64,000 nucleotides of DNA from Asterella californica (Eukaryota; Streptophyta; Marchantiopsida; Marchantiales; Aytoniaceae). Below are positions 52,300 through 63,846 of the stretch, in pieces (the stretch's first letter is position 1; every line of letters starts with the position of its first letter). The stretch spans positions 124,001 through 188,000 of the forward strand of contig JAYKYS010000039.1 of NCBI GenBank assembly GCA_036924285.1, written 5' to 3'. Both the position numbers and the translations under genes were made by a program. Under the pieces are notes generated by a model, which did not search any database, was not told the DNA's origin, and was given only the letters and a program-made list of their open reading frames with translations.

Positions 52300-53567
52300 C
52301 ACCCTTCGGCCTAAGGGTGTGTAGGGCAAGCAAATTTCCAGAAATGGTATCCAAAGTAAGGAAATGCTGAAGAGATGGCATGTACACTTGCGATTCCTAA
52401 CAATCTAACAGAAACAACATCTATACTTGTAATATAGAGAGGTAAAGCGAACAGTAAATTGCCATGCATAGCAAGTTAATGACAAAAATGAACATACAGT
52501 AAACAGTATGTATGAATCACAGTTCATTTTAAATCCACTATACTGCTGGTTAGAGGTTCCTGCTTTCTTCGAATCTAAGGAGAGGAACACTGGACGGGTC
52601 GGCTTTCCTACTGTTCTTTTAAACAAGCAGTTTTTTCCCGACTGCGAGAGTTTTCTTTCAGAAATCCAAAAATTTGAGTTGCTGGGTGCCTGAAACTCAT
52701 TGCCGGGCTCATGAATTACAATTCCGAAGACTTCAACGCAAAAGTACAATTTTATTCAGAGGCTTCTAACCTTTCTCGAACTTGTTGGATCAGTTGGCTA
52801 TTCAGTATTCCACCCATCTCCCAATGTGCTACTCCATGAATAGAGGAGCTCCAGCTGACGTTAATGGTCTGTTAAACAGCTTAATGGTGCAAAAGGCCAA
52901 AGATCAGAAATCAGCAATGTGCAGTCCAACACCGTAACTTGCCGATCCAACCTAATCCTCCGAGTAAGCACCTTGTGCGGAAACCAAAGGTCTTCAAGGC
53001 ACACACAAGTTCAGCAACTCAATAAAATCTGGTTCTGAACAAGGTTATCAACCTGAGCAGATGAGGTTTATCTCTAACTTATTTGCCTTTCATACAAGGG
53101 TGCATTTATGAAAGATGCCTGAGGGTTTAGGGTTCAACAGCTCCGCTTCGTCTAATAGGGTGTTACTTCTCTCCACGCCTCGACCAAAGACTGTCTTACG
53201 GTTCCCATCCTGAAGGCGCAAATGTGCCGGACCATCCAACCACATCCCAATCAAATATGGCCCAGCAAGATCACCGGCTGTGCAGCCTGCACAAAAGAAC
53301 AATGTAGTGGACCAACAAGTTCAGATAAGGCTCCTACAGCTTGGACTCCCTGCTTTGAAAGCTCGACTGTATCCAGCTTAGACAATATTTCCATGTAGTC
53401 TCTATATCAGTGGTAGTTCTGGCAAGTAACACATGACAGATCACAAACCACAAACATAAATTACTGATTTACGCTGTCATACTTACACTTTAGCGTCAAG
53501 TCTACACGCACACCATGGCGGGAACGACTGTTGCCGTCGAGGTCTCCCTGCCCTCCCGTTCTAGTCA
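52300..53567 (+). other. Interior of the TIR-bounded unit
   Basis: Moderately AT-rich. Small ORFs (52405-52749 minus, 53090-53302 minus) show no recognisable domain. I call no gene. Confidence 0.4.
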
Positions 53568-53690
53568 CCGGTACCCGACTTGTTAACCTTACCGGGTGCT
53601 GTTCAACTAAATAACTTGACTGTGGTGCCGTTCAAGCTGTACTATTCTCTGCGGGTGCTGTTTAACTAAAAACCTCGTCTAAGCCTGCTC

Positions 53691-55060
53691 TACTTCTGAT
53701 TGGGAATGCTTTGCTGCGGCACGGGCGTTACTTCCAGACGGCATCAAAGAAACCAGAAAGACTTCTCGTGTTATCTAAGTTCGACAGCGTGTGGAGAACA
53801 ACTTACCTCATGGTGACAGAGTCGCAGCATGTGGGTAATGTACTTTGACGTGATGACGTGAAACGCGAGGACTCAAATGAGAGAAAGGCGTGATCCACCA
53901 CTCGCTTGCTTACTGTGCTTTACCCAACATCGAGACGTTGCGTGTCAACTCACACTCGTCTCAGATGTGTTACGCCGTTTCATGATCAGGGAGCATCCAT
54001 TCCTCTGGATTCGAGCGTCAGTTAATGCTTTATCTCTTCAAGAATCTGCTGGCAACGTACTGGGTCTGATAAAACATGCTATTCTTTCTTTACACGTCTG
54101 GCTACTCCAGTATTATTACATTCGGTATGAAGACAAAGTGAGGACTATTCTGAAGGAGGTGAATAGCTATTCGAGCATGTATTCACCTCTTCCCAGTTAG
54201 GAATAATGTACATGGTTTTTAATTTATTTTAGAACTTTTTTTTCTTTTTCAGAAGAGTTAAATTATAAATTACAGTGAGAAAATCAAAAATTTTATTTCA
54301 TGAAAAACACAGACTTCAATACCAGAAAGAGGTTCAGTTTGCAAGAGTTCCGTATGGGTTTTTAGTAATTGCAATCAAACGTGTAATCGAGTGAACCAAA
54401 TAGAATTTAAATTTAGTCAAGTAAATTCAGATAACTTGGTGACTTTCTCTCACATCTAGTCGAACACCATAAGTCTAAGCATATTGTTAATGTATTTTGC
54501 ACATTATATTTTTGCTGTAAGTTTTTAACCAATCATTCATGACAATTTTATGACCTGTTTATACGTTTACGTTTTATACCTGTCTTTTTCTTTTTTTGGC
54601 AAGAATGCACTTTGCACTCATATTTTACTGTGAAATGTCACCTTCATTTCTGATTTTCTGTAACTTTGATGTTTGAAGTTACTGACTTAAACTTTGAAGA
54701 CTGACAAAAGTCGTGCACAAGAACATTGAGAAAATAAACTTTTACGAAAGGTCTCAGTAGCTACTAGCGTAAGTAATCAAATGACACTTGTCTCTATTAA
54801 GTGGAATTGGGCAAAAGAAAAGGAAGCGAGTTTAGCTATAAAGTCAATCAATTTGAAAGAAAAAATATATATACCATGATCTAGCTTTTTGGAAAAATTA
54901 AACCATACCAATGGTGAATTGCAGAACCAACTCAGATTTTGAGATATCTGGATATCACGATGTACTCTCCATATCAAATAGTATCATTCTCGTTCGATGA
55001 AGTCATCACGAAAGATCACATGAATATCAAATTGAATGCTCACCATAAGTACATCTTACT
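53691..55060 (+). repeat. Dispersed duplication, copy 1
   Basis: CTCTACTTCTGATTGGGAAT with the following 170 bases matches 62308-62500. The segment around 54875-55055 (ATACCATGATCTA, GAGATATCTGG, GTACTCTCCATATCA) matches 62650-62800 in the same order. Between them copy 1 has about 1 kb extra AT-rich DNA. A 107-codon ORF at 53877-54200 has no recognisable domain and no support in copy 2. Confidence 0.6.
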
Positions 55061-55993
55061 TAAGGCAAGCAAAAACATCAGCAATGAACTCAAGGACACA
55101 GTAACTTGCACTTCTGTAACTCATTTGCAGATGCAAACCGGATCTCATTCATCACATGCTTTGAGTTGAACTTGTAAAGAGCTGTGCTTTATATCCAAGA
55201 AACTATATTGCATCTGCACTGGATCGAGAGTAACCATTAGACAGTGCAAAACTGATGATTATTTCACAGTGTAAATTATAGGTTTCAAGCTCCTGCACTT
55301 AATCGGTAAGTTCAGTATGCATCTATCTTGAATTGTTCGATGTACTTTATTTGCTTTTTTCTTACACGAATGCTTCATTCAACCTGCACTCTGCCAGATA
55401 TGAATACTTTCAAGATGACATACCGGCAATTGCAATCTTCACAATCCAGTTGAACTTATATATTCATGAACATGTGCATTAATGTAAACTCAAAGCAAAT
55501 TAAGGGAGAAAATTTTCCTCTTACCATCTCTTGTCCGATCATAGAGAGTTCAACACCTTGTCAACTTAAAACACACAAGTTAGGAATAAGATAGTCTTGC
55601 ATATATACATACATATACTATATTGTTCTCTAGCACCTGCCCGCTCGGCGCTTGAGGATAGAACACAAATTTCACATGTATAATTATTTATCTTATAGCA
55701 CATGTCTGGTAGAGGTAGAATAAATTCAGTCTTGCACATCCACATATTACCTCGAGCTCTGACTTATGTTATCAAGTATCATCAAAGCACATAAAATATT
55801 GCTTATTATGTATATTGCACAAGTATTTTCACAACTACAATACTAAATGCAACTTGAAAGAAATCCATACACGCATTACACAATAGCTAACCATAAATAC
55901 ATGTGTTGCATGAACAAATGATGTAGCCAATACCTCTCATTAGCATCCATCTTTTTTCCTTTTTCTAATTTGATGTCTATTATCATTAATCAC
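55061..55993 (+). other. AT-rich sequence without genes
   Basis: About 930 bases left of the CACTA-like end. Nothing recognised. Confidence 0.45.
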
Positions 55994-57996
55994 CACTACA
56001 AAAAAGGTACTTTGTGATGCATTCTATATTGTAAACTACAAAAAACGATTTTTTTAAATTCACAAGGTGATTTGTGATGCAAATAGTTTCTCATTCACAC
56101 ATCATAATGTTGATGCAAATGCATCATAAACTTGATAACTTAAAATTTTGAATTTGTGATGCATATATAACATCATATTTGCGGTGCATAATATCACTTT
56201 TGTGATTCTTTTTGTATCACACTTGTAATGCATGTAGCATCAAGTTTACGTTGCTTACTGAATCACAAGTGTGATCCTAACATGTATGCGGGTTTCATCA
56301 TACATTTATGATTGTATATCAATCGTAAGTTTCGATGTCCACAGTATCGCAATCATGATATGTTTCTCCTTATAAAAAAATGAGAGAGAAACATTATTCT
56401 AGGTTTTATGGTGCAAATAACATCAAAATTGTGAAAGACGATGCATCACAAATGTGACTTTATACGCATTGTAAGTTTGATTTTAGCGTTAAAATAATTT
56501 GATTCTATATCAAGTGTAATACATTTAGAATTGCAAGTATGATGTTATATGCACCATAAATATGACGGTATATGCATCATAATATTATCACATTATGTGA
56601 TAATATTTGTTTCATAAATTTTGGTGCACAATCTATCGCAATTTAGGATTAAGATTTATCTTTTTGACGGTGTGCCACAGATTTTACATCATAACATAAT
56701 GTACGATGAAATTTTAGAATGGTAACGTCGAGGGACATTGACATCCACGACAACACATATACGCAGAAGATAAAAGATGCAAACATGTTTTATGTACTAC
56801 GTGATGACTTAAAACACATGTATGAGATAATGCTAGTTTGTACAACTAGTCAATCTAGACTGAAGCTCACCATCTAAATCTATGATCTATTTCTACATCC
56901 ACCTATAGATCGAATTGTAGAGCAAGACCCTCAGTCACTACCTCGACCACTGCTTCGACCACTACATCTATCCTTATCATGTACAAGAGATGCAAAATAA
57001 GACATAATGTGTGAAGCTGATTGTGACTTGTGTGCATGTCCATCGTTAGCCTCTTCTCACACAATACATAACTTAAATAGATATAAGTACAAACTGAATA
57101 ATAAAAAATACACAAACTTGTAAAACATTAAGAGTTGGTAGAACTAGCATGTTGTTCTGACGGATCTGGACATCAGTTTCTTTGGACGGCTATGAGGACG
57201 AGTAGCCAACTCTTCAATAACTCCTCCTCCTTCTCTAGAGAGAGCTTGTCCGCAAGAATTTGAGCTTCGTCCTTTTGTCACGTGCACAATTGTGAAGAAG
57301 TGTTAGGAGCAATTAGTACTTACCTACTTGTTGTCAACATACTTCTACAACTTTTAAGAGTCGTATGTGTCATAATAAGCCAATCTCAAGAGATCTGTTC
57401 TCTCTAGAGATTTGTGGTTTTAAAAGCTCAATATATACAAACATGTAAGTTAAGAAATTAAATCTTACTTATAAGCTAAAGGAAAAATGTACAGAAAAGA
57501 AGAGAATAATATGAAAAATACATCAAAGCATAAAAAAGAAGAAAGAAGATTTACAAATTTACTTTTCATACTAAAAAACCGTCCTATACATAAGAATACA
57601 TGGAAATCTTTCGTTTGTCAGCAACATCAGCAAATTTCTTATCTGGCTCACCATACTGCTAGACCAAGGCCTGATACCATGTCAAAATATGGAAAAAATT
57701 AAGTGCAAGAGTACTAGTTAACGCGTCATTGAAGTTGACATAACTCCACACTCCACCTCCTTTTGTGTCACACTGGAGGTCCACTGTCATCCATATGACC
57801 ATGTATCCATATCGTCATCTATCAAGAGAGGAAAACATCAAAGTCTTCCTTGCATACCTCGGACGAATAAGTAGGCTCATCGTCCAGTCGCATGGTTTTT
57901 TGTAAGTGGACTCTAACTAAGTGTCGTGTTGATATCTATGATTCTGCACATTGACACACATTCTGCACAAGAACCATTACAAAATCAGTCCTCGGT

Positions 57997-58172
57997 CTAT
58001 CTACGAGCTTGTATGATATCATGCTTGGGCATATCCTTCCAATAGAGAGAAGTGAGAAATATCACATCCATGACCAAATTTAGTGCATACTGAAATGTAG
58101 TTAAGGAAAGACTGATGAAACATGTGAAGTTGTCCAACTCTAACTCTGATAACCTCTTCTGCTCGCTCGATC
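57997..58172 (-). pseudogene. Unrecognised coding-like fragment beside the solo A LTR
   Basis: The minus strand reads RLSELELDNFTCFISLSLTT and FQYALNLVMDVIFLTSLYWK, with protein-like composition, up to a stop at 57997. Its upstream side is cut by the A4 LTR at 58173. It may be an exon of the CACTA-like element. No family recognised. Confidence 0.3.
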
Positions 58173-59060
58173 TGTAACAACCTATGTTACACATAGGAAG
58201 TTTGTCTATTAGTAAAGTATTTAGTTATAACTAAGTGCTGATAATGTTTATTTGCTGCCGAAGTACTTTAAAGAGATATCAAGTTAGTCATGACTAGCTA
58301 AAAGTTAGTTATGGTTAAACTTAGCTGTACTTTTGGCAGAATTCAAATATTTGCTAAAGAGTGAGCACTACTATCTTGTCATCTTGTCTAAAAGATAGAA
58401 AGGAGGTGGAAAGTATCCCTTATCTTCTTTTTGACTTGATATTAGTGGTTGGATTAAAGTTGTGGACTTTGTGGGCATTAAAAACAAGAAGAGATTTCAC
58501 ATGTCTCCTTTTTAGTGGGTCCTAGTGTAGAGGGGGGGTGGAAATTCGAGATTCCTTAAGAATATTCTAGAATTCTTCTAGAAGTTGTTGACTTTGAAGG
58601 AATAAGCCCATGTGAAAAGGTAAAAAGCCCATGTGATTAATGCTTTTACCTTAAGTAATATCTTAGTAAAACTCAGTAAAAATAGTTACGGCTGAGTTAC
58701 AGGAGGGTACCAAAGTAAAAACCTAGAATGTATAAATAGAGGAGTAGAGAAGAGCTCCTCATCCTTGTTTTCACATCGTCGTAATGACAACTTGAGTAAT
58801 ACAGAGAGTGTGAGATATTTTAGCATGTGAGAACTTGAGAGACGTCGTTAGAATAGAGGATTTTAGTTGATGAGTTTAGGGTTGTGTGAATGATTGAACA
58901 TAGCATCTTTTTCTTCAAGTTCATGATGTGCTGCCGTCAAAGCCATCAGAGGTGACCTCTGAGTGAGAGACAGGCCCGACAGGTTGCAGATTCATCGGTG
59001 ACTATCGTGGAGATTGAGAGATTGGGGGGTAGTTGATCGATAGGACCACGGAGGGTTTAG
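58173..59060 (+). repeat. Solo LTR of family A (A4)
   Basis: TGTAACAACCTATGTTACAC to CACGGAGGGTTTA, similar to the A1 LTR along its full length, with no internal A sequence on either side. The last bases (TTTAGA) differ from the usual TTTACA. GATC stands on the left (58169-58172) and again just after the end (59062-59065). Confidence 0.8.
58731..58738 (+). promoter_or_regulatory. TATA box in the A4 solo LTR
   Basis: TATAAATA followed by GAGGAGTAGAGAAGAGC, as in A1 and A3. It could still drive transcription rightwards. Confidence 0.55.
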
Positions 59061-59566
59061 AGATCAATTGAACGCTTTCTCCGTCAAGTTCGTAGAGCCC
59101 GTTGTGATCACTCGTAAGATAGGAGAAGGACTAATATGCAGAGGAGGAGGAAAAGGTGTCAAACCATGCTGTAACCATATATATATATGTCGTATATGTG
59201 TCTAGCCAAGGCACCTAGGTCCATATCCTCCAGAATGCTGCGTAGTCATGCATTATACAGACTACCTCCTCTCAAAAAGATGGACCCGAAGAGGTAGAAA
59301 TATCAAGGTCTAGAGCACCACGTCCAGCTCCAGTAGAATGTTATCTATCTAAAACGTCGTCTCACTATAGAGGGTAGGCAAAGTGACAAAATTGAATAAA
59401 AAGATGTGACAAATAGCACCTGTAAAGACACACATCAAAAAATACCATCATCACTTTCAGAAAATTGAACAAACATTTATTTCATCGATACATTCTATGT
59501 GAAATGAACTAACATCTATTTCTATTTATCAAAAATACCAATAAGTTTGAAATAAAAAACTTGAAA

Positions 59567-59617
59567 GACTGACAACGACTAAACTTTCATCTTTGTGAAG
59601 TTTAGTCGTTGTCAGTC
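59567..59617 (+). repeat. 20-bp perfect hairpin
   Basis: 59567-59586 is the exact inverse of 59598-59617 with an 11-nt loop. It lies inside the CACTA-like element. Confidence 0.85.
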
Positions 59618-60505
59618 AACCTCCACATCAACGAAGATATGGAACTAGACGTCTGTGTCGAATTTTATGCCTTGGATATAGCAAAAGTCATCATTGTTCT
59701 AAGAAAGACAATAGAGCTATCAGATGAGTAGCTAAGTCCATTGTAAGTAGAGTTCAAAAAAGACCACTTAGGATAAAAATAATCTTCAGTGAGTAATTTT
59801 TGATGCAAAACTCATTGCAAATAAATTTAGTATGCTTAGAGCATCAAACTTTAGACTTTAAGATTGCTAAACTTGCACATAGCATCACAAGTTCATGTAG
59901 ATTTTGAATGTACAACCGAGGTATAATAGAGAGATAACATGCAATCTAACACTCATAATTCCAACTGACTCTGATGGACACTATACAAGTTAGGACTCCC
60001 CTAACATCATGATACATCAAATTTTGACATTCAGGTATGCAAAAACTAAACATGAACCATTTCTTGCAATTTCTAATGCTTCCAATGCTTTTGAACCTCA
60101 AGTCTATCTACCAATTTGCTAACAAACATGTTTTGCACTGAAATGAGACAATGCAGGTCATGATTGAAGAAAGAACCTACCAATCAAGTCAAAAATGAAA
60201 CCTGTTGGTTCTCAAGTACCCTCCCCCTCCTCGCAGTCCAAATGTGCACCTCAACGTTCAGATCAAGCTCCATGAAGTTCAGATTACACCTTAACAGCAA
60301 GATTGTAGTAGTAGAACACCTCATTAGCACTCTAAATCACACTCTAGATCTCAAGACAAGTGGTTGATTGCCCTAAAACTACAATGTGGCATGAATTTGA
60401 ATGTTCCTTAAGACTTAGATTTTTTATGCGCAAGTTAGGGTTTGCGATGCAATTCGCATCACAGTTTGCATGTTAAGATTTTTCTCTAACAATAAACTTG
60501 TAGTG

Positions 60506-61399
60506 GTATTCGCTTCGCAAGTTTATGTGCGATAGAAATCACACATAAAATGTGATGCGGTTTCCATCGTAAATAAACTCATTACTTAGAAATAATACTT
60601 TAATTCTAAACTTTAAAACTTTATGAGGCTAACTAGTTTAAATTTAACTAGTTTATGATAAAATTATATTATAATTTTTGATAATAATATTATATGTTTT
60701 AACTCGTATGGCTTTATTTTTATGTATATATTTCACCTAAGACATATATGATAGTAGTATGTATTCTATTTATTTTTAACTATTAATGTATATTATTGTG
60801 TTGTATTCACGTTATGTTTTTTATGATATGATAATTTAAGATACACACATTGAAATATTTCATTGTTCATATTTTGAATGATGAAGTTTGGTTTTGTGTA
60901 TTATAAGTTTAGGGATCTAAGGTTTAATATCATATGTTTCATACTACGTTCATTTCTTTTATTATGGTTATTTTTAATTACTTGACCAACAAAGTGAGAG
61001 GGATACCCCTCCTACTACTACATCTCATGATGATTCGTCAAGAGCATCTTCTGATTATAAACTCCAGTTCTCTATCATTGTCTCCAGTGGAAGAATCGGA
61101 GATCAGAAGTCCTCGTGTTGTCTTAATGGTGGCTAAGGTCATTTGTACGAGATGTAGAGGTGGGGTTGCGGGACCAACATTGACGGTTTGTGATCATGAG
61201 AGCAAATGGAGATGATATGATGATGTGGGCTCATCCAAAGATCTCGAATCACCAATTACGAAGATTTGTAGTAATTCTGTTCACCTTAGTGCTACTCACG
61301 GACCACTTGTTGCACATGCATAGGATGTGGATAGAGCTATGGACGTATATCAATTATCTATGTTAGATTCTACTTGGAGATATGATTTACTCACATACT
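60506..61399 (+). other. AT-rich sequence, no recognised gene
   Basis: A 93-codon ORF at 60934-61215 contains CTRCRGGVAGPTLTVC, which is not a motif I can name. The reading after its stop (61215) stays protein-like for a short way (SSKDLESPITKI). It may be an exon remnant. Confidence 0.3.
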
Positions 61400-62130
61400 G
61401 CCTTGTTGCATCAACGAAAGCCCTAGGTTCCATAACTTACTACGCTAACTTGCAAATCATAGTCACGTATTAACATCCATGCACCATTTATCTTTATCTT
61501 ACTTGGTCCTGATCGGAGTTGAACCGTCTCCTTAACTCCAAGTTCAGCATTTCTCTAAGTCTCTACCTAGACCCGACTATGTCGAAATGAGCAAGTCACA
61601 ACATGACTTGGAGCCTCCTTTCAATAAAGTCCAAGGTCCTAAATGATACCTCCAACACACCTAGCAATCCAATCGTCTGTGATGTCCATTTGGATCCAAG
61701 TTCTCGAACGGTGATCTAATGAGCCATCTCGTTTCCTAGTCGTCCTGTAGCTCTAGATCATTCCCAAGTCAAGATGTCAAAGTCTGAACCAAAACGTGTC
61801 TTGGTACTGGTCCAATCATCATCTCATGCCTTAAGAGTATATCTATCAAACTCTGGAGTTGGTGACTCATCTTGGCTCATCCAAGCATCGAGTCTTTCTC
61901 AAATATACTTTTGGATATCGGCGGCCTCGCTCTCTTCTTTAATCTCTAAAAATTATATCACAGTTCGATCTCAGGATTGATCATAATTTTCAATTTCATT
62001 ATTGGTTCTAGGAGTTCTTGGTATCACTAGAAAATTCTCGCCTAGACTTGTCCAATGATGCTTTGCTCGCTTCAATATCTTACGTAGAGCTCCACAACCC
62101 AAGAGCTCGAACTTTGTCCGATGCTTGACT
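61400..62130 (-). repeat. Relic LTR of family C
   Basis: CTGCCTTGTTGCATC, TAACATCCATGCACCATTTA and GAGCAAGTCACAACATGACTTGGAG align with 13845-14560 in order and strand. Strongly diverged and AT-shifted compared with the GC-rich C LTR. No internal C sequence nearby, so a decayed solo LTR or fragment. Confidence 0.7.
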
Positions 62131-62305
62131 CTAATTTTGACTCCTTATAGGATAATCAGCGCGATAACCCGTAATCTTGTAGCTCCGTAGAGTCAAGAGT
62201 AGTGTTGAGTAGTGTTGATTGTTTAGATTAAACACGCTCTAGATCTCTCCTGTCACTAGCAGAATTGCATAGCTGCGAGAAAAACCTAAGTATGTTTCCT
62301 TACGT

Positions 62306-62815
62306 GCTCTACTTCTGATTGGGAATGGTTTACTGCGGCACGGTCATTACTTCCAGGTGGCGTCAAGGAAACCACAAAGTCGTCTTGTGTTGTCTAAGTT
62401 AGACAGCATGGAGAAAGCGGATTACTTTATGGTGAAAAAGTCATTGCATGACCCACATGCAGCGACTTTTTCATGTGTCATGCGCTTTGACTTGCTGAGT
62501 CGGGTCTCGAGGACGGCCCCATATGACGAAAAGCATCACTTAGGTTGTAACCGCACCATGGTTTTTTGGCATAGTTTTTTGTTCTAACATCTGTGGAGAC
62601 TAGGTCCGGTAATAAGGGTGTAACTGCGCCATGCAATATAAAAAGTAAATATACCATGATCTAACCTCTGGAGAAACATCCCAGTTGGTTTTACAACTGG
62701 GACTTCGAGATATCTGGTTAATGTACTCTCCATATCAGACAATTTCATTTTTCTTTCGTTGACGTGATCGTGGGCATGAACATGAACATCAAACTGAATG
62801 GTGAACACATGTAGA
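62306..62815 (+). repeat. Dispersed duplication, copy 2
   Basis: Matches copy 1 at 53691-55060 in two blocks (62308-62500 and 62650-62800). On the minus strand 62808-62660 reads IQFDVHVHAHDHVNERKM; copy 1 has IQFDIHV at the equivalent place before a stop. A shared old coding exon is possible. Confidence 0.5.
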
Positions 62816-63121
62816 GATTACATAATTAGCAAGGTTCAGTCTTGCTCCGGAGGACTACAGCATTATAAAAAAGCATCAGCCTAAGGAGTATTCCACACTC
62901 ATATACCCAGATGCTCCTAGCGACTCTGCGGAAGCCCCAGCAATTTACTTGATCTACCCCCCAGAAGGAATCCCGGACTTGATCCACCCCCTCTTAACGA
63001 AACCCTTCTTGATCGACCTTCAAACTGGCTACCGCCCGCTTTGTAAGTTAATTTGCCACGTAGACGTCCAGTCAGTCAGCTTTTCGAAGCTGACGTGTGA
63101 CTATCTGACGATCAAAGAGGA

Positions 63122-63461
63122 CGAAACATGTGTTTCGCTCTCCCGCAAAGCGAAACAGGCCGTGTTTCATCTCCTCACGAGGAGAAGTGGATCCAGAGGA
63201 CGAAACACGGCCTGTTTCGCCCTTCCCAGTGATAAAGGGATATGGGAAGACGAAACATGTGTTTCGCCCTCACACAGGACGAAACAGTCCGTGTTTCGCC
63301 CTGCTCAGTGAAAAAACTGTTAGTCTGTTAGGACAGGGTCTTTGTTTCGCTAAGTGTTGGGGTGTAGAGGCGGCTGCCACGTGTCCTCATGTGTGTGGTC
63401 CCAGTGGTTTTTTGTTATGTGATGAGGTGTTTATCGTTCACAAGCGAAACATGGTGTTTCG
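63122..63461 (+). repeat. Array of CGAAAC...GTTTCG palindromes
   Basis: Six near-palindromes: 63122-63137, 63151-63168, 63201-63219, 63251-63266, 63280-63298 and 63445-63461. All have arms CGAAACA and TGTTTC(G) around a variable centre (for example CGAAACACGGCCTGTTTCG). Spacing of the first five is 29 to 50 bases. Confidence 0.85.
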
Positions 63462-63846
63462 GTGTGTGGAGGGTCGAAAATTACCATCTACACAATGACC
63501 TTTTTCTTTCTGCGGGGGATGTTGAGAGTTCTCACGTGCCACGAGTTACTTCAAGGGAATTTAAGGTGAAATAATAAAAATAAAAATAAAAATAATATTA
63601 TTATTACTACTCTGTCTGAACTCTAAAATTCTAACCCGCACGTGAGAACAAGGCTTTTTCTTTTCTTCTTTCTTTTGACCAAGTGTTGGAAGTGGGTGCC
63701 ACGTGGACGCACGTGTGAGGGTAAACCTAGACCTCGAAAACGGCCATCTATACGGATTTTTTTCCTCGTGTGGAATTCCAATGCCGCGTGGCCATACGTG
63801 TGGAAAGATTTTTCAAGAACTGTGAACCCTAATAATTTACCACGTG
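63378..63846 (+). promoter_or_regulatory. Cluster of six CACGTG boxes
   Basis: CACGTG occurs at 63378, 63533, 63639, 63700, 63710 and 63841. In plants this is the G-box core bound by bZIP and bHLH factors. It occurs here inside a mobile element, with no gene next to it in the window. Confidence 0.6.

Larger units (their letters stand above)
51715..53690 (+). mobile_element. Candidate TIR-bounded DNA element (about 2.0 kb)
   Basis: Sequence 51715-51822 (GAGGTTTTTGTTTAAACAG, CACCCGCAGACAATAGTACA, ...) is the imperfect inverse of 53568-53690, where the far end reads GTTTAACTAAAAACCTC. The shared 100 bases include GTACAGCTTGA, CACCACAGTCA and GTTAACAAGTCG. No transposase is recognised between them and no flanking duplication is clear, so a non-autonomous element or an inverted duplication are both possible. 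Confidence 0.5.
55994..60505 (+). mobile_element. Candidate CACTA (EnSpm-like) transposon
   Basis: The left end CACTACAAAAAAGG (55994) is inverted at the right end, CTTGTAGTG to 60505. Near both ends are many copies of (T)GTGATGC or its inverse (for example 56014, 56071, 56155, 56450, and 60440-60470, 60553), as expected of subterminal transposase-binding repeats. The flanking triplets (CAC and GTA) do not match, and no transposase ORF is recognised, so the right end is uncertain. Confidence 0.4.

Noticed and set aside
53877..54200. 107-aa ORF as a host gene
   Set aside because: No domain, no conservation in the duplicated copy at 62306, ordinary length for chance in this region.
63130..63498. 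Overlapping ORFs in the palindrome array
   Set aside because: They arise from the repeated CGAAAC/GTTTCG text and have low-complexity translations.
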